Assembly: GCA_954871525.1 (NCBI GenBank)
Contig: OX940872.1
Span: 11,369,180 to 11,433,179, forward strand
Reading direction: 5' to 3'
DNA: 64,000 nt
Source of the DNA: Parietaria judaica
Lineage: Eukaryota > Streptophyta > Magnoliopsida > Rosales > Urticaceae
Shown here: positions 1 through 11,194 of the stretch, in pieces
Numbering within the stretch: position 1 is the first letter of the stretch
Layout: every line of letters begins with the position of its first letter
The notes under the pieces: generated by a model
What the model was told of the DNA's origin: nothing
What the model saw: the letters and a program-made list of their open reading frames with translations, nothing else
The model's database searches: none
Program-made: the position numbers and the translations under genes

Positions 1-324
1 AATGACATCAAGGATATCAATACTTTCCATAAATAGACAAATCGAATCATGAGATAATGAATACTCAATAATCACAAATCATGATTCAACACTAACTATT
101 GCGTCTTTTGTATAAACAATTTTCTCGCGTATACAAACATAGGTTCCAAAGCGAATTCTGGTCCTATACAATCCTTCTAAGTCCAAAACAAAAATAAATA
201 AATTATTGTTTTAAGTTTACAAAAATTAAGTAAAAAATAGGATCCACATATTTTTTTGGAGTAAAAGAAGACTAAAGACTTGTTGTGCAACCACCTAGTT
301 TTACGGTCTAAATTAAACCTAACT
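1..324. other. AT-rich sequence, nothing recognised
   Basis: AT-rich non-coding DNA. I see no open frame, terminal repeat or RNA-like structure that I can support. Confidence 0.5.
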
Positions 325-965
325 ACAATAGAACCTTTATAAATTAATACTCGATAAATTAAGAGTCGCGATTAAATAATATTTTTGTCCGGTCCTGACT
401 CGGGCCTAACTAGCTAAATTAATAATCCGCTAAATTTATAAGATAATAATTTTTTTAGAAAGTATGTAGGTCCCAAGTGATATATAAATTAATAATTCAA
501 TATAAAAAATTACATAAATAATTATAAAATTATTATAAATAAAATAGAGCATAATAATTATGAAATCACATTAAATAAAAAAATAACATTACACACTAAT
601 CATGTATTCTTCATAAAATATGATTCTATAGTAATTTGTTTCTTCTTGAAATTGATGTCTTCTTCAACTCTATCTTTAATATCATTGAACTCTTTAATAT
701 TTCTAACATTGGTACTCTAACAAAATATTTTTAAATCATAATAGTCTCTCTTGATATTCTTAATATTAATATTTTAATAATCTCGATATAATAAATTGAA
801 ATAATTTTTTGTTAGCAAAAATGTTTATATAATTATAGCTGATTAATATTATTTTCTTTATTAATGTATAAATTAATAAATTATTAATTTATATGTTGAT
901 TAACAATCCGATAAGATAATATTTTTACCGGTCCCAACAATACTAATTTATTGAAGTTCTACAGT
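325..965. mobile_element. AT-rich TIR element (family unassigned)
   Basis: The left end (acaatagaacctttataaat) and the reverse complement of the right end (actgtagaacttcaataaat) match with few differences. The subterminal stretches around 385-400 and 905-940, both containing 'aatatttttnnccggtcc', also match in inverted orientation. The interior is very AT-rich and has no coding capacity. I could not find a convincing target duplication, so the superfamily is open. It is probably a non-autonomous DNA transposon. Confidence 0.5.
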
Positions 966-1422
966 ATTATCTCTCTTATATTTCCCGAATCAAAGGCAAT
1001 CATGAGTGTTATCCATATCCAAATTCTAATTGTATTTTGTTCTAAATTTCGGGAGTTATGATGTTTGACAGATTTTTGAATTCCGATCAAAATTCCCTAA
1101 TATAATTTGGCTTACATTTCTCTCTCATTTATACTCTTTTTTTTTTCTCAACTACTAGAAAAATAATCTAGTAGGAGGTTAATAGCGGCATTTATAAGGA
1201 TTCAATTTTTGTAATTTTTTGTGGTGGTACTAATCAATTTTTTTTCGATTAAATTTTTTACAGTTCACTATTTTACTTTTCTCCAAAATATTATGAACTT
1301 ATTAAAGTCTTGTTAATATCAAAGAAAAAAAAGTTAAAAGTAATATTTGTCCAAAATTAACCGTATATAGAAGTTATATAAACCTGTTTAAAAAAAGGAT
1401 AAAATTTATAAAAAAAAAAAAA
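966..1422. other. AT-rich spacer
   Basis: Short A and T tracts only. No gene or repeat recognised between two TIR elements. Confidence 0.5.
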
Positions 1423-1918
1423 GGTATTAGTGGCAAAAGTGGCCAAAGTAAGCCAAATGTGCGGATATGTGGCTACAGCGATTTAATATCGGCATAAATA
1501 GCTAAACTTTACTTAACAGTGGTGTGTATAAATTCCATCCAAATTTGTTCACGTGGTAGTCAATGACTTCCATGTGGCATGCTGCTATTTTCTAATGGGC
1601 AATTACCAGAGACTGCTTCTTCTCGAGCTTGACTAAGACTGAGAAGGCTGGGAAAGACCAAGGAAAGAAATTGACAGAAACTTGTAGTTCCAAAGAAGCC
1701 CATTGGAGAGAGGATAAAAAAAAATAGTGTGGCGTACCACGTGGCAAGTCATTGATTGTCACATGGCACGTTGACTAATGGATGTCAACAAATAATTTGG
1801 ATATAATTTATACACACCATTGTTAAGTAAAGTTTAGCTACTTATGTCGATATTAAATCGCTTTGGCCACATGTCCGCATAGTTGACTTTATTTTAGCCA
1901 CTTTTGCCGCTAATATCC
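1423..1918. mobile_element. Long-TIR non-autonomous DNA transposon, MULE-like
   Basis: About 120 bp at each end are inverted copies of one another. The left end begins ggtattagtggcaaaagtgg and the right end, reverse-complemented, begins ggatattagcggcaaaagtgg. The match continues through a 'gcgatttaatatcg' block and a 'taaactttacttaacantgg' block to the 'gtgtgtataaatt' block. The middle has CACGTGG and CATGTGGCA motifs and no coding capacity. The flanks are A-rich, so the target duplication cannot be read. Long TIRs, and resemblance to elements in this window with 9-bp duplications (22355, 27180, 59241), suggest a Mutator-like MITE. Confidence 0.7.
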
Positions 1919-3318
1919 TAAAAAGTATCAAAATTTCTCTCGTAAAAAATTAAAATATAAAATTGAGTTCACGCTACTAAAAAGGCAACTTTCTTTCACT
2001 TCATGATGTTGCTTGTATTTGCACATAGCTAATTAGCAGTAGTAATTTGGTCAACTTTTCTGATTAGGTATTTCCCCGAGCGAATGGTGTGAAAACATCT
2101 CATCTTTCTCCCTTCAACACATTATTTTCAATTCCCAATTTGTACTTTGGGATGTGCTCTTCATGACTTTGAACTTGCTTGCTTTTCACCATACTTGACT
2201 ATTACTACAAAGCACATCATTGACCCTTAATATCTGCTTTTATTCTAGTATTTTCATTACCCTAAGTAAAGGTCTTTTAATAAACGTGATTATGATATAG
2301 CTTTATAATAATGACTAACAAAATCAAGGAATCATTATTTGCCACGTATATGGATTTTACATATTAATTATGAAAAAGTTGGATCATGTTACCTTAAGAT
2401 ATAATGTAATCTAATTATCATGATTCATGAACGACTTGACAGTACACAGAATGAATCTGTTTCTACGTGAATAAAATCTCAATCATATTAATTTTTAGAC
2501 TATTAAAATTTATTATTTAGTTGGCGAGTTCTTGGCTTGAATAGCGCCTTTAGTAAGTAGTATTCTAATGACTCCTCGCTAAATTTAGTGTTGTTACGGT
2601 TCTTTCACATTAAAGTTAATAGAGATCTAATAATAATTTTATTAATAAATTTATTTAGGATTTAATATGATTGTAAAATAAAATATAAATGTTTAAATGA
2701 GAAAACATATAAATATATAATATATTTTTTATTATTTAATCCAAAATTTTGTCAAAATAAATATAACGGAGAGGCCGTTAGAGCACCTAATTTACATCTA
2801 TTGTAGCATAATATTATTTTAAGAGGCTATTAGATTACCGACTCCTTATCAAAAAAGATATTCGAGCCAAAAACTCATTAATTGAGATATCGTAATGTGT
2901 ACATTATTATATTAGTAATAAAATAGAAATTTCGCAAGAATATAATTAGAAAAAAATTATATATGTTAAATTAATATTTAAAGTATGAGAATGACATTTT
3001 CATTGAGGTGTACCAAATCAGGAAAGTAGAGTGGACGTGGGGAACAAGCTGCTATTGCTGAGCTGGCATCGTCGACCTGGTTCTCATCTATTGGGCCGGA
3101 TCACGCGTCCGTCCGCAAGGGTTAGGCCCGATTAGCGTTTTTAAGTGGAGCGATGACCCATCATATATTCTAATTTTGAACGACTTGTATTTTTACGGAT
3201 GACAAAGCCGTAACCCACCTTTCACTGTCTCCACATGTAAAGCCCAAGTTAAATCAAATTGTCTTGGTTCTTCAAGGTGATTATAATTGGCAACTCAGGT
3301 AGTTAAGCACACGAGAGT
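1919..3318. other. Intergenic sequence, nothing recognised
   Basis: AT-rich spacer with a less AT-rich island at about 3015-3290 that has no convincing frame or repeat structure. No gene supported. Confidence 0.5.
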
Positions 3319-3859
3319 GGGTTAATCCCGGTAAAATTATCAATAATTTCAAAAAGTGGACCAATAAATACCAATTTTTTTATTGCCCGGACAAAGTTTT
3401 AATTCTTTAGTTTTGTGTCCCTATTGGTACCTCCGAAAAAAATCTTCCTCCAATGTTACTCACGCCACGTCAAAGTTTTGGTTTTTTGTATTCCAATGCT
3501 TTTTTTACCCGAATAAAGTTCCAATTCTCTTGTTTTGTCTCCTCATATCACTTTCGTGAAAATTTCAAACCATGGATTATGCCGTTTTCGGTGTTGAATT
3601 AAAAAGTAATTTTTCTCCCTTATAAGTACATATCCACGATTATCTTTGATCGTCCAACTTTCCTATGGCTAATTTACTCCAGAAATGTGGATAAAATTTT
3701 GTAACGATGGCGTGAGTAACATTGGAGGACAATTTTTTTTTTGGGGTACCAATAGGGACACAAAACTAAAGAATTGGAACTTTGTCCGGACAATAAAAAA
3801 AATTGGTATTTATTGGTCCACTTTTTGAAAGTATTGGTATTTTTGCCGGAATTAACCCT
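3319..3859. mobile_element. Long-TIR non-autonomous DNA transposon
   Basis: The ends are inverted copies over roughly 160 bp. The left starts gggttaatcccggtaaaatt, and the reverse-complemented right end starts agggttaattccggcaaaaa. Further in, both arms carry 'aaaaagtggaccaataaatacc', 'ctttagttttgtgtccctat' and 'ccaatgttactcacgcca' in opposite orientation. Open frames on either strand across it are products of the inverted repeat, not genes. Flanking bases do not form a readable duplication. The gggttaa...ggcaaaaat start resembles the MULE-type elements at 22355, 27180 and 59241. Confidence 0.7.
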
Positions 3860-4521
3860 ATAAAAAATAAAACACATAGAGTTCAATTACTCTTCAATTC
3901 CATCATTTCCTCGACGGCTTGGCTTCATTATTCTAAAATATCGTTTCAACATAAAGAAATATAATTGGGGAATCTGGTGAAATACAGCCTAATTTTATTG
4001 AAGTTCATCATGAAATCAATTCTTGCCGAATAGCCCAAAAGGAAGCCATAGTTGACAAATAGATCTTTTGGCCTATTATATTCTAGTATTTTCTTATTTC
4101 CAATTTTGATGTATTTCCTTAATTCCCTTGTTAATCGTCTTGAAGAAAAGTTTTCCAATTAGTTTTTGGTTACTAAGGTTTGCTTGCTAGTGTCTTGTTT
4201 AACCTTTTGTAGAGTAATCGCCATAGCTCTAATTTTTTTGACGAAGTAGGTATTTTTCCAATTTCTAGTAATAGTATTTACCTTGAACTTATCTAACATT
4301 AAATGCTTAAGAGAAAAGGAAAAGAATACTAATAACAATCATCCATATTGCGCTCAATTGGGTCCGAACGGTATTTTTTTTATTTTTTATTTTTGCTTGT
4401 AACAAAAAAGGACCAAAATTAGTTTACTCTAGAACATGAATTCCCAATCGAATGTGTAATTATTGGGTAATAAAACTTTCTTATTATATGCTCGACATAG
4501 CTCTTGAGACTTTTTGTCGAC
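3860..4521. other. Intergenic sequence, nothing recognised
   Basis: AT-rich. A 70-codon minus-strand frame at 3946-4158 lacks any recognisable motif and is not called. Confidence 0.4.
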
Positions 4522-4529
4522 ATTGTCGA

Positions 4530-5325
4530 TAGGGCTGAAATATTTATGCGTCATCCGTTGATCGCAACTGCTACGAAATATCCGTTTTTTTATTTATTTT
4601 TAATCAACCGCTTAATATGGTTATGAATATCCGCAATTGCTATTCGGAATTGGATTGGTTAATGATTATATTTTTTTAATTTAAATTGGATATCCGCTTT
4701 AACCGCAACCAATTTTTGAAAATTAAAACTAATTAATTAAATATATATTATATATAAATATTTTTTATTTTATTTTATTAGTGCTATCGGTGGATTGGAT
4801 GATCCCTTATATTAACCTAGGTAGGTTATATTCCTACTCTATCTATTGTTGTCTTTGTTCTTTGATTATTTTGAATATAGTATTTATTATAACTCATATT
4901 TCATCTTGGCTTTTTAATAATCGTTTGTATTCATATTTGTATCTCTAGAATATGTAGCTAATATTCTAGTGTTATACCATATGTTTTTGTGGTATTTTAT
5001 GTCATATAAATATGGTTTGGTACTTTGTTTATTTATGAAATATGATTTTTGTGGTATTTTATGTCATATGTTTTTGAATGTTTTATGTTTCATATTCTTA
5101 CTATATTTTTATGTATGATGTACTTGTTTTTCACTAACAAAATTAATTTGATAATATCCGCTATCCGACTTAATTTAACCAATTCTATCCGCTAACCGCA
5201 TTTAAATTGGATAATCGAAATAAAAATGGTTAAGGGATACAATTATTTTATATCCACATATGTGGATACGATTAGTCAACATGCCCATATCCTATCCTAT
5301 CCTATCCTATCAACTTTCACCCCTA
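4530..5325. mobile_element. hAT non-autonomous element with 8-bp TSD
   Basis: The ends are tagggctgaaa and, reverse-complemented, taggggtgaaa. The flanking octamers attgtcga (4522-4529) and attgttga (5326-5333) agree at 7 of 8 positions, as expected of a hAT target duplication. Subterminal regions are rich in 'atccgc', 'gcggat' and 'aaccgc' words in both orientations, a pattern known for transposase-binding sites of hAT elements. The interior is AT-rich and non-coding. Near the right end is a (cctat)n run at 5290-5311. Confidence 0.85.
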
Positions 5326-5333
5326 ATTGTTGA

Positions 5334-6097
5334 TGCCGAAAAATTGACTTCTCTAGGCAGGGGGCGTTTGACTTTGGAGATTCTGGGACCCATGACTTTC
5401 GATGTGTGCTTGGATCAGAATTGGGTCTATTGGCTATTACTGCGAAGGTCTTGTAGCTCCGCTTGAGCGGCCGGATCATACCCGAGATATAGGCCGCTGA
5501 CCATAGAGTACCAGTACCTCCACCATACATGGAGTTCGGGTGTCAAGCTAGAGATCCTAAAGCCTGGGATCTGTTTGTCGGTCAGACCAGAACCGGGTCC
5601 TCCGACCCGTTACCACAAAAGTCTGGTACCTCTACTTAAGTAGTCGGATTGGACATAGGATATGGATCGGTGAGTACCACAGAGATCCAGTACCTCTGCT
5701 ATACGGTCAGATCGGCGTTCGGACATAAGAATGATGTGGTTTGATGGTATATGATGTTGCACCTCGTCACTTATAGCGAGGCTGCCTACGTACCTATTTT
5801 ACTAGTATCAGGTCATCAGGTAGGTCAAAGTAGAGTTAAGAGATACGTACATGAGCTTGTTTGGGCAAACCAAGAACTGATTATGGAGACGGGGGTCGAT
5901 CTACGGGGATTTCTCCGGCGCCCATCCCTTAGCTAGCCCCTCTGCCTCTATCTGGAGAGTCAAGAATTCCCCCGATGCCTTTTCTCTAGCTGGCTATTCT
6001 GCTCCGATGTTAGTCGAGTATTCAAACTGGAAAATATATATACATAAGAGAGCTAACGGGTTAAATAGTGATAGAGAGCGTTTCTCTAAGATACCAT
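5334..6097. other. Unassigned GC-richer segment, retroelement-like
   Basis: This stretch is clearly less AT-rich than its surroundings and repeats degenerate 'ccagtacctc' and 'tggtacctc' words at about 5508, 5620 and 5690. It abuts the LTR end at 6098. It may be part of an older element, but no LTR, TIR or protein motif identifies it. Open frames here have no recognisable domain. Confidence 0.3.
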
Positions 6098-6480
6098 TGT
6101 TGAGGGAAAAAACGCCTCAAACAATCATGATATTACACGTGGCAACGCCGTTTTTATTTTTTCCGAGGAAGAAAGGGTCATTAGCTTCCGTTGATATCGT
6201 TGTGAGATTTCATGTAGGAGATGATAAGAATTTCAAAAAGAGACAGAACGAATATGCAAGAACTTCCACTAGATTGCATAGTATGGTCACTATTCATGTC
6301 CTTTTTTTTGTACAAAAATGGTGTTCAACCCTTAAGTACAAACTTTTTCTCAAGAGTACGAAAATGGGGAGAATCGGAATGTTCAGAGGTTGATGATGAT
6401 GGAAAATCTCTAGGTTTCTTCCTTAATGAGGTCTTATCTATATATAGATGCCTTAATAGGCCTCTAAGTGGGATTTGATT
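6098..6480 (-). repeat. 3' LTR (partial match) of the Tat-like element
   Basis: Bases 6098-6335 are a close copy of 11195-11433, beginning tgttgaggg and reaching 'ggtgttcaaccctta'. Beyond that the two copies diverge completely, so this LTR is rearranged or recombined. The remaining boundary near 6480 is a guess. A tatatata stretch lies at about 6440. Confidence 0.6.
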
Positions 6481-6640
6481 ACAAAATGTAGCCCTAATTA
6501 TGTGGTCCAGCTGGTCTTGGGTCGTTGCTCAATTAGCTGAGGTGGCATCCAGACTGGCAAGGTTTGTCTGATCCTCAGGGGACATTCCAATGTGAAGGAA
6601 TATGTTTTATCCGTACTTGGAATATCTAGCTCATCACATT

Positions 6641-6778
6641 GGGTACCAGCCGGTCGGCCACTTTGGTACTGACTGGTCGGTCAATTTAGTACCGGCTGGT
6701 CGGTCACTTTGGTATCGGCTGGTCCTTGGTGCCGACTAGTCGGTTACTGTGGTGCCGCCTGGTCGGTCACATTAGTAT
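6641..6778. repeat. Tandem array, about 22-25 bp unit
   Basis: About six imperfect copies of a GC-rich unit containing 'ggtaccggctggtcggtcac' sit head to tail. Copies differ by point changes and one short deletion. They lie between the gag remnant and the 3' LTR of the minus-strand element. Confidence 0.75.
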
Positions 6779-6854
6779 GCAACGCATCGCCCGATGATTC
6801 ACGTAAATTCTAGTTTTTCATGTCACGAGTTTAGAAACTTAAGATAGTAATGAT

Positions 6855-7545
6855 AGAATCGAGTGCACCATCCTTCCTTGTACCTCCTTGATATTGAAAT
6901 TTTGAGACAACATGAACTTTAGAAGAAGTCGAGTGTACTAGCTTTCTCGTGCCTTGTTGTCATAAAGTTTCAGATAAAAACAAATTATTTGAGAAATTGA
7001 GCCAGCCTTCCTGGTACCTTTTTGTCCTTCAAAAACTAAGTGTTGAAGAGGTTGGGTACACTATCCATCCTTGTACATCGTTGACATTTTTCCTCATTTA
7101 GAAGTGATCGTCTTGATCGAAGGAGTTGACATATAACCTCGTTTAAATGTAATGGTCGAAGGGGTGTCCTCGTACCTCCATGATATGTAAGTGGTATAAA
7201 AATGAATGTCAATGGAGTTGGGTGTACCAGCCTTCTTGCTACCTCATTGACATGTAAGTTATTTAAAAATGAATATCAAAGGTGTACTAGTCTTCCTGGA
7301 TCCTCCCTAACATGTATAGTTTTCAAAAATGAAATTCTAAAGAGTTCGGTTTATCAAAATTCCAGGTACCTCCTTGACATGTATCTTATTTGAAAAGGAA
7401 TAGATGTCGAAAAAGTTTAGTGCACCGGCCTTCCCTGGACATTCGTACCAGCCTATATGGTATCTTCATGGGCGTGGGATTTAAGATGCTAAATAAATGT
7501 CAAAGGAGTTGGGTGTACCAGCCTTCATAGTACCTCCTTGACATG
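6855..7545. repeat. Degenerate tandem array, about 65-75 bp unit
   Basis: Repeated blocks of the form 'gttgggtgtaccagccttc', then 'gtacctccttgacatgtaag', then a spacer with 'aaaaatgaatgtcaa' recur about nine times with many substitutions and length changes. Open frames across it are low-complexity readings of the repeat. Confidence 0.7.
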
Positions 7546-7689
7546 GACGTATTGGTGTAATGTTCCCTTGATCCCTTTTAGACTATGAAAGAGGAATTTT
7601 CCTTGTTTTATTTGGAGAATTGTTAACTTTTTTTGGTACTTTCAAACTTTTCCAAGTAGGTTATTATGTCATGGGTTTGCCGTATAGTG

Positions 7690-8205
7690 ATCGTGGATCT
7701 TCCTGTAGGAGAATGGGCATGATCAAATTGTTTCTTTTAAAATCTTGCGACCTGGGGTCGTCTTATAGGAGAGCAAGTGTAATTGAACTACTTCCTTATA
7801 GATTTGCGACCTAGGATCGGCTTATAGGAGAGCAAGTGTAATTGAACATGCGACCTGAGATCGGCTTATAGGGGAGTATGTTTGATTAAACTGCTTCATC
7901 TTAGAACTTGCGACCTAGGGTCGACTTATAGGAGAGCAAGTGTGATTGAACTGCTTTCTTTTAGAACTTGGGACCTGGGGTCAGCTTATAGGACATAAAG
8001 TGTGATTGAATTGTTTCCTTCTAGAACTTGCGACCTGAGGTCGCCTTATAGGAGAGCAGGTGTGATTTAACTGCTTCCTCTTAGAACTTGCGACCTAGGG
8101 TTGGCTTATAAGAGAGCAAGTGTGATTGAACTATTTCCTCTTAGAACTTGCAACCTAAGGTCGACTTATAAGAGAGAAAGTCTAATTGACCTGCTTCCTT
8201 ACGCA
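7690..8205. repeat. 60-bp minisatellite array
   Basis: The word gcgacct recurs at 7747, 7806, 7849, 7909, 7969 (as ggacct), 8029, 8089 and 8149 (as gcaacct). The last five steps are exactly 60 bp. Each unit also contains 'cttataggagagcaagtgt', 'gattgaactgcttcc' and 'ttagaacttg'. One unit (7806-7849) has lost about 17 bp. The array is within the gypsy element, on the 3' side of gag. Confidence 0.85.
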
Positions 8206-8914
8206 CATAAAACCTTGATAAAAATTCACTTACTTAGACAGGGAGCGACATAATGAAATGTAAACAACATAAGGAAGGCAATGAAAACTAAAAAAAATAC
8301 CCATGGAAATTAACTAGGAAGAGTAAACGATACAATCATTAGTTTTAAGAGCATAAAAGTTAAACCTTAGGTGTAAAACTTCTTGAGGTGCTTTGCACAA
8401 TGCGTTCTCGCGCAAAGCCTGTTTGCGAAAATCCACCACACGATGGTCCTCATTTTTTTTGAATTTCCTCGCTTCGTTGGTACGTCCATAGGTTACCTGG
8501 CTCAGTGTCTTTCAAGTCTCCCCTAATATATCTATCCATTAAAATATTTTTCAATGTCTTGCATTCCTCAGTGGAATGCCCTTGTCTACAATGGTACTAA
8601 TAATATTCATATAAATCGGTGGTTGGTTCTTCTATGTCCATGATTTTCACATGGTTTCCGACACCTTGCAGATTAGTTGCATTGACATTGTAGGATAATT
8701 GTCGAGGTGGGGACAAAGGTATTCTCACGTCGTGCCTCTTGTCATAGTTCATGTGGTTCGCTGATTCTTCAAATTGGTTGGGAACGTTCCGGGTTAGTTC
8801 ATGTCTCCAATCAGAGTGATGCACTGATCTGCTTGGTGAGTTTCCTCCCCTTCTTTCGCCGAGTTGGTACTTCTTGGCCAACTTTGCTCTGTCTTCTTCT
8901 GGAGTCATGTAGAC

Positions 8915-9947
8915 CATGGTTCTAAATATCGATATCGACATCGTTTCGCACTCTTCATTTTACGGATATATCGCTTGCCGACGGGCATGCCGATGGATAA
9001 ATCCGAAGAAAAAGATATGTCGCTTGTCGAGAATATCGCATAATTTCACGGAAATATCGCTTGTCGATCGAAATATCGACGGATATTCCCGAAAATATAT
9101 TGAGTATTATAAAATTATAAACTTCTAATATGAAAAAATGTATAGATATATTTTAGGATAGCTTTTGTGGTTAAAAGCTTAAATTTATGTTGGAATGTGG
9201 TATATTGTCTTATAACATCTTAATAGTAGATGACACAAATAAGGACTCAATTAAAAATATAAAATTGTTAAATTTAAAATGCGCCACATACCATAGGTTA
9301 AAGTAGAGCCGCAACTCGCGGTGTCGCGACGAGTCGCTACCAAATCGTGAAAAATCGCCAAAGTAGGAGCCGCGATGCGTCGCGGATGGACTAGTCGCGA
9401 TGCCTCGGTTGCGCGCTCCCATTGGACGAAACCACTTCCCTCGCACTGTTGCTCCGCGTCGCGATTCCCGCCAGCTAGTCGCAATTAATCGCGACGTCCC
9501 TTCCCGCATCGCGACGCGTCGCGAACACGCCTCACGCATCGCCATTTGCAGCTCTAGGTTAAAGGTTTCTGTACATTGATTGTGATTGGAATTGTAAGAA
9601 CATGGGACCCACAATAGAAAGTTTTATGTTATTTGATATTTGAAAATAAGAACAATAAAAAACGTGGGACCCATTGCTTTATCTCTCTTGATATTTTCTC
9701 TTTCCTCAACTCTCTTTCGTTCATCTTCTTCTTCGTTTTTTTTTTGAACTCTAAGCGAAAATCGAGTTATTTTTTTTTTTTTGCATTTTTTTCAATAAAC
9801 GACATGTGAAAAAGGATTCGAGTGCCATTCGAAATTTCACGAAATATTGGAAAACAACAACGATATACCGCGAATATCGTGCCGCAAGTCTCAAATTCCG
9901 GCATGTCGCCGATATGTCGCCGGCATACCCCGATATTTAAAACCATG
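8915..9947. mobile_element. hAT element inserted in gypsy gag
   Basis: The ends catggttctaaatatcg and, reverse-complemented, catggttttaaatatcg form TIRs. The flanking octamers atgtagac (8907-8914) and atgtagat (9948-9955) match at 7 of 8. Removing the element and one octamer restores the gag reading across the site, which confirms the borders. Subterminal DNA is dense in 'tatcg', 'cgata', 'tgtcgc' and 'gcgaca' words. No transposase frame is visible, so it is non-autonomous. It hosts a second insertion at 9304-9556. A fragment of the same family lies at 22912-23022. Confidence 0.85.
9304..9556. mobile_element. 253-bp hAT MITE nested in hAT element
   Basis: The TIRs read tagagccgcaa and, reverse-complemented, tagagctgcaa. 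The octamer ggttaaag is perfectly repeated on both sides (9296-9303 and 9557-9564). The interior is GC-rich with many 'gcgacg', 'cgtcgcg' and 'tcgcgatg' words, quite unlike the surrounding AT-rich host element. Two minus-strand frames across it are not genes. Confidence 0.9.
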
Positions 9948-11170
9948 ATGTAGATTGTAGCACCGTGGAGAGCGCTCTCTATACTGGTTGGTTCATTTAT
10001 TATGAGCTCTTCGCGAAAAAGGCGTATCAAACCAAAACCCTTTTTGAAGGGCTTCAACCACCACAGAGTCGTCTAGGCTGCTTATCTTCAACATCACATC
10101 CTTGAACCTCCTTACGAAATTTCAAAGTGGTTCGTCAGATTCTTGATCGAGTGTCCACAGATCATCTATGGTGACTTTGATTTGAATATGTATTGAGTAG
10201 TGTCGTAAAAAAATGGAAGCCAAGTCGTCAAGCTTCGTGATGGACTCGTTAGGAAGTCTTGCGAACCACTCTAGTGCAGGTCTTTCAAGCTTTCAATGAA
10301 TAAAAGGCTCAAGGCTGTCTCGTGCTTGTGCCTAGGCACGTTGAGACGTCCCATGGCGATCCAGAATGCTTTCACATGTGCCTTTAGGACCGGACCATTC
10401 TTGTAGGCATTGAAGTTAATTTTTGGCATATTGGTCACCTTGATGTCAATGAGAGTTTGTGCCAAAGGGTTCCTCCTTGACTTTTCTACCAGACGGTCAA
10501 TTTTCGGCCGCGCTGGTTGTCTTGTGGACTTTAGAGGATACTATACCAATGCGAGCATATATTTCATTCATAGTTTGGTTGAATCTTCCCTCCAAGGTTA
10601 CATTTGTCGTGTTGTCACCGTCATGCACGTCTTGAAGGCATGGCTCACCTCACTCGGTTCTGGGAGCTCCTCAGTGTTGCAATGGCTGAACTAGCTGGTC
10701 TCTTTCATTTGTTGGGGTGTTGTTCAGCTCGACCCTTCAGCTTGGTTGCTGCAGTGTCGTTTGTTGTTGTTGTTAGAACCCCGACAAAGGTGTCTGGAAG
10801 TTCAAGCGCGTTTGTGTGATGGGTCGCATCCTCTGAGCTCTATCACGGCCATGGTGCAAAGGTCCTCCTGGGAAGCTTGGTTATGTCGGCTGTGTTTCCA
10901 CCCTCGTGATTTACTCAAGCTCCAAGCGAAGACGGTGATTCTCTAATTGCTCGTTCAACCTCTACCCCATTTTTTGTAACGCCACCTCAAAGTCAACAGG
11001 GGTTCGGACCGAACTCGAGTCGCCTCTTATTCCACCCGTAGTGTGTCGATCGAGCTGGCTCGCATTCGGCGAAGCATTAGCCAGGTCCTCTGCTGTCAAA
11101 ACCGGGGTCGGTCAGTCCATCATTTCTACCACTAGAAAAACTCGTAACAACGTGCGATGAAAACGTAATT

Positions 11171-11194
11171 ACGGCCCCTCGGTGGGCGCAAAAT
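11171..11194 (-). promoter_or_regulatory. Leader/primer-binding region next to gypsy 5' LTR
   Basis: On the minus strand, immediately after the LTR end ...ccctcaaca, the sequence reads attttgcgcccaccgagggg. This matches the conserved 'ttggcgcccaccgtgggg' leader of many plant gypsy elements, which fixes the element's orientation. The exact tRNA primer is not determined. Confidence 0.65.

Larger units (their letters stand above)
8450..11180 (-). pseudogene. Tat-type gypsy gag remnant, interrupted
   Basis: Read on the minus strand, scattered frames give a recognisable plant gypsy capsid. A segment with NMPKINFNAY near 10420 is followed by LEWFARLPNESITKLDDLAS and an FLRHYS block near 10200, then FVRRFKDVMLKISSLDD near 10090. 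After the hAT insertion come TPEEDRAKLAKKYQLGERR near 8900 and GHSTEECKTLKNILMDRYI near 8560, the histidine/cysteine region before the protease in this lineage. There are in-frame stops (for example in the DEPL*NFV and EYY*YHC segments) and frameshifts, and it ends at a TGA at 8450-8452. Capsid proteins of this kind assemble virus-like particles in the cytoplasm. This copy cannot make one. No zinc knuckle of CCHC form is intact. Confidence 0.75.

Noticed and set aside
6641..8205. CRISPR-like array
   Set aside because: Units are contiguous or degenerate, with no constant repeat separated by unique spacers, and the context is a plant retrotransposon.
9210..9614. 134-codon minus-strand frame
   Set aside because: It spans a 253-bp MITE with a perfect 8-bp duplication and its host hAT element; the frame is a product of GC-rich repeat words.
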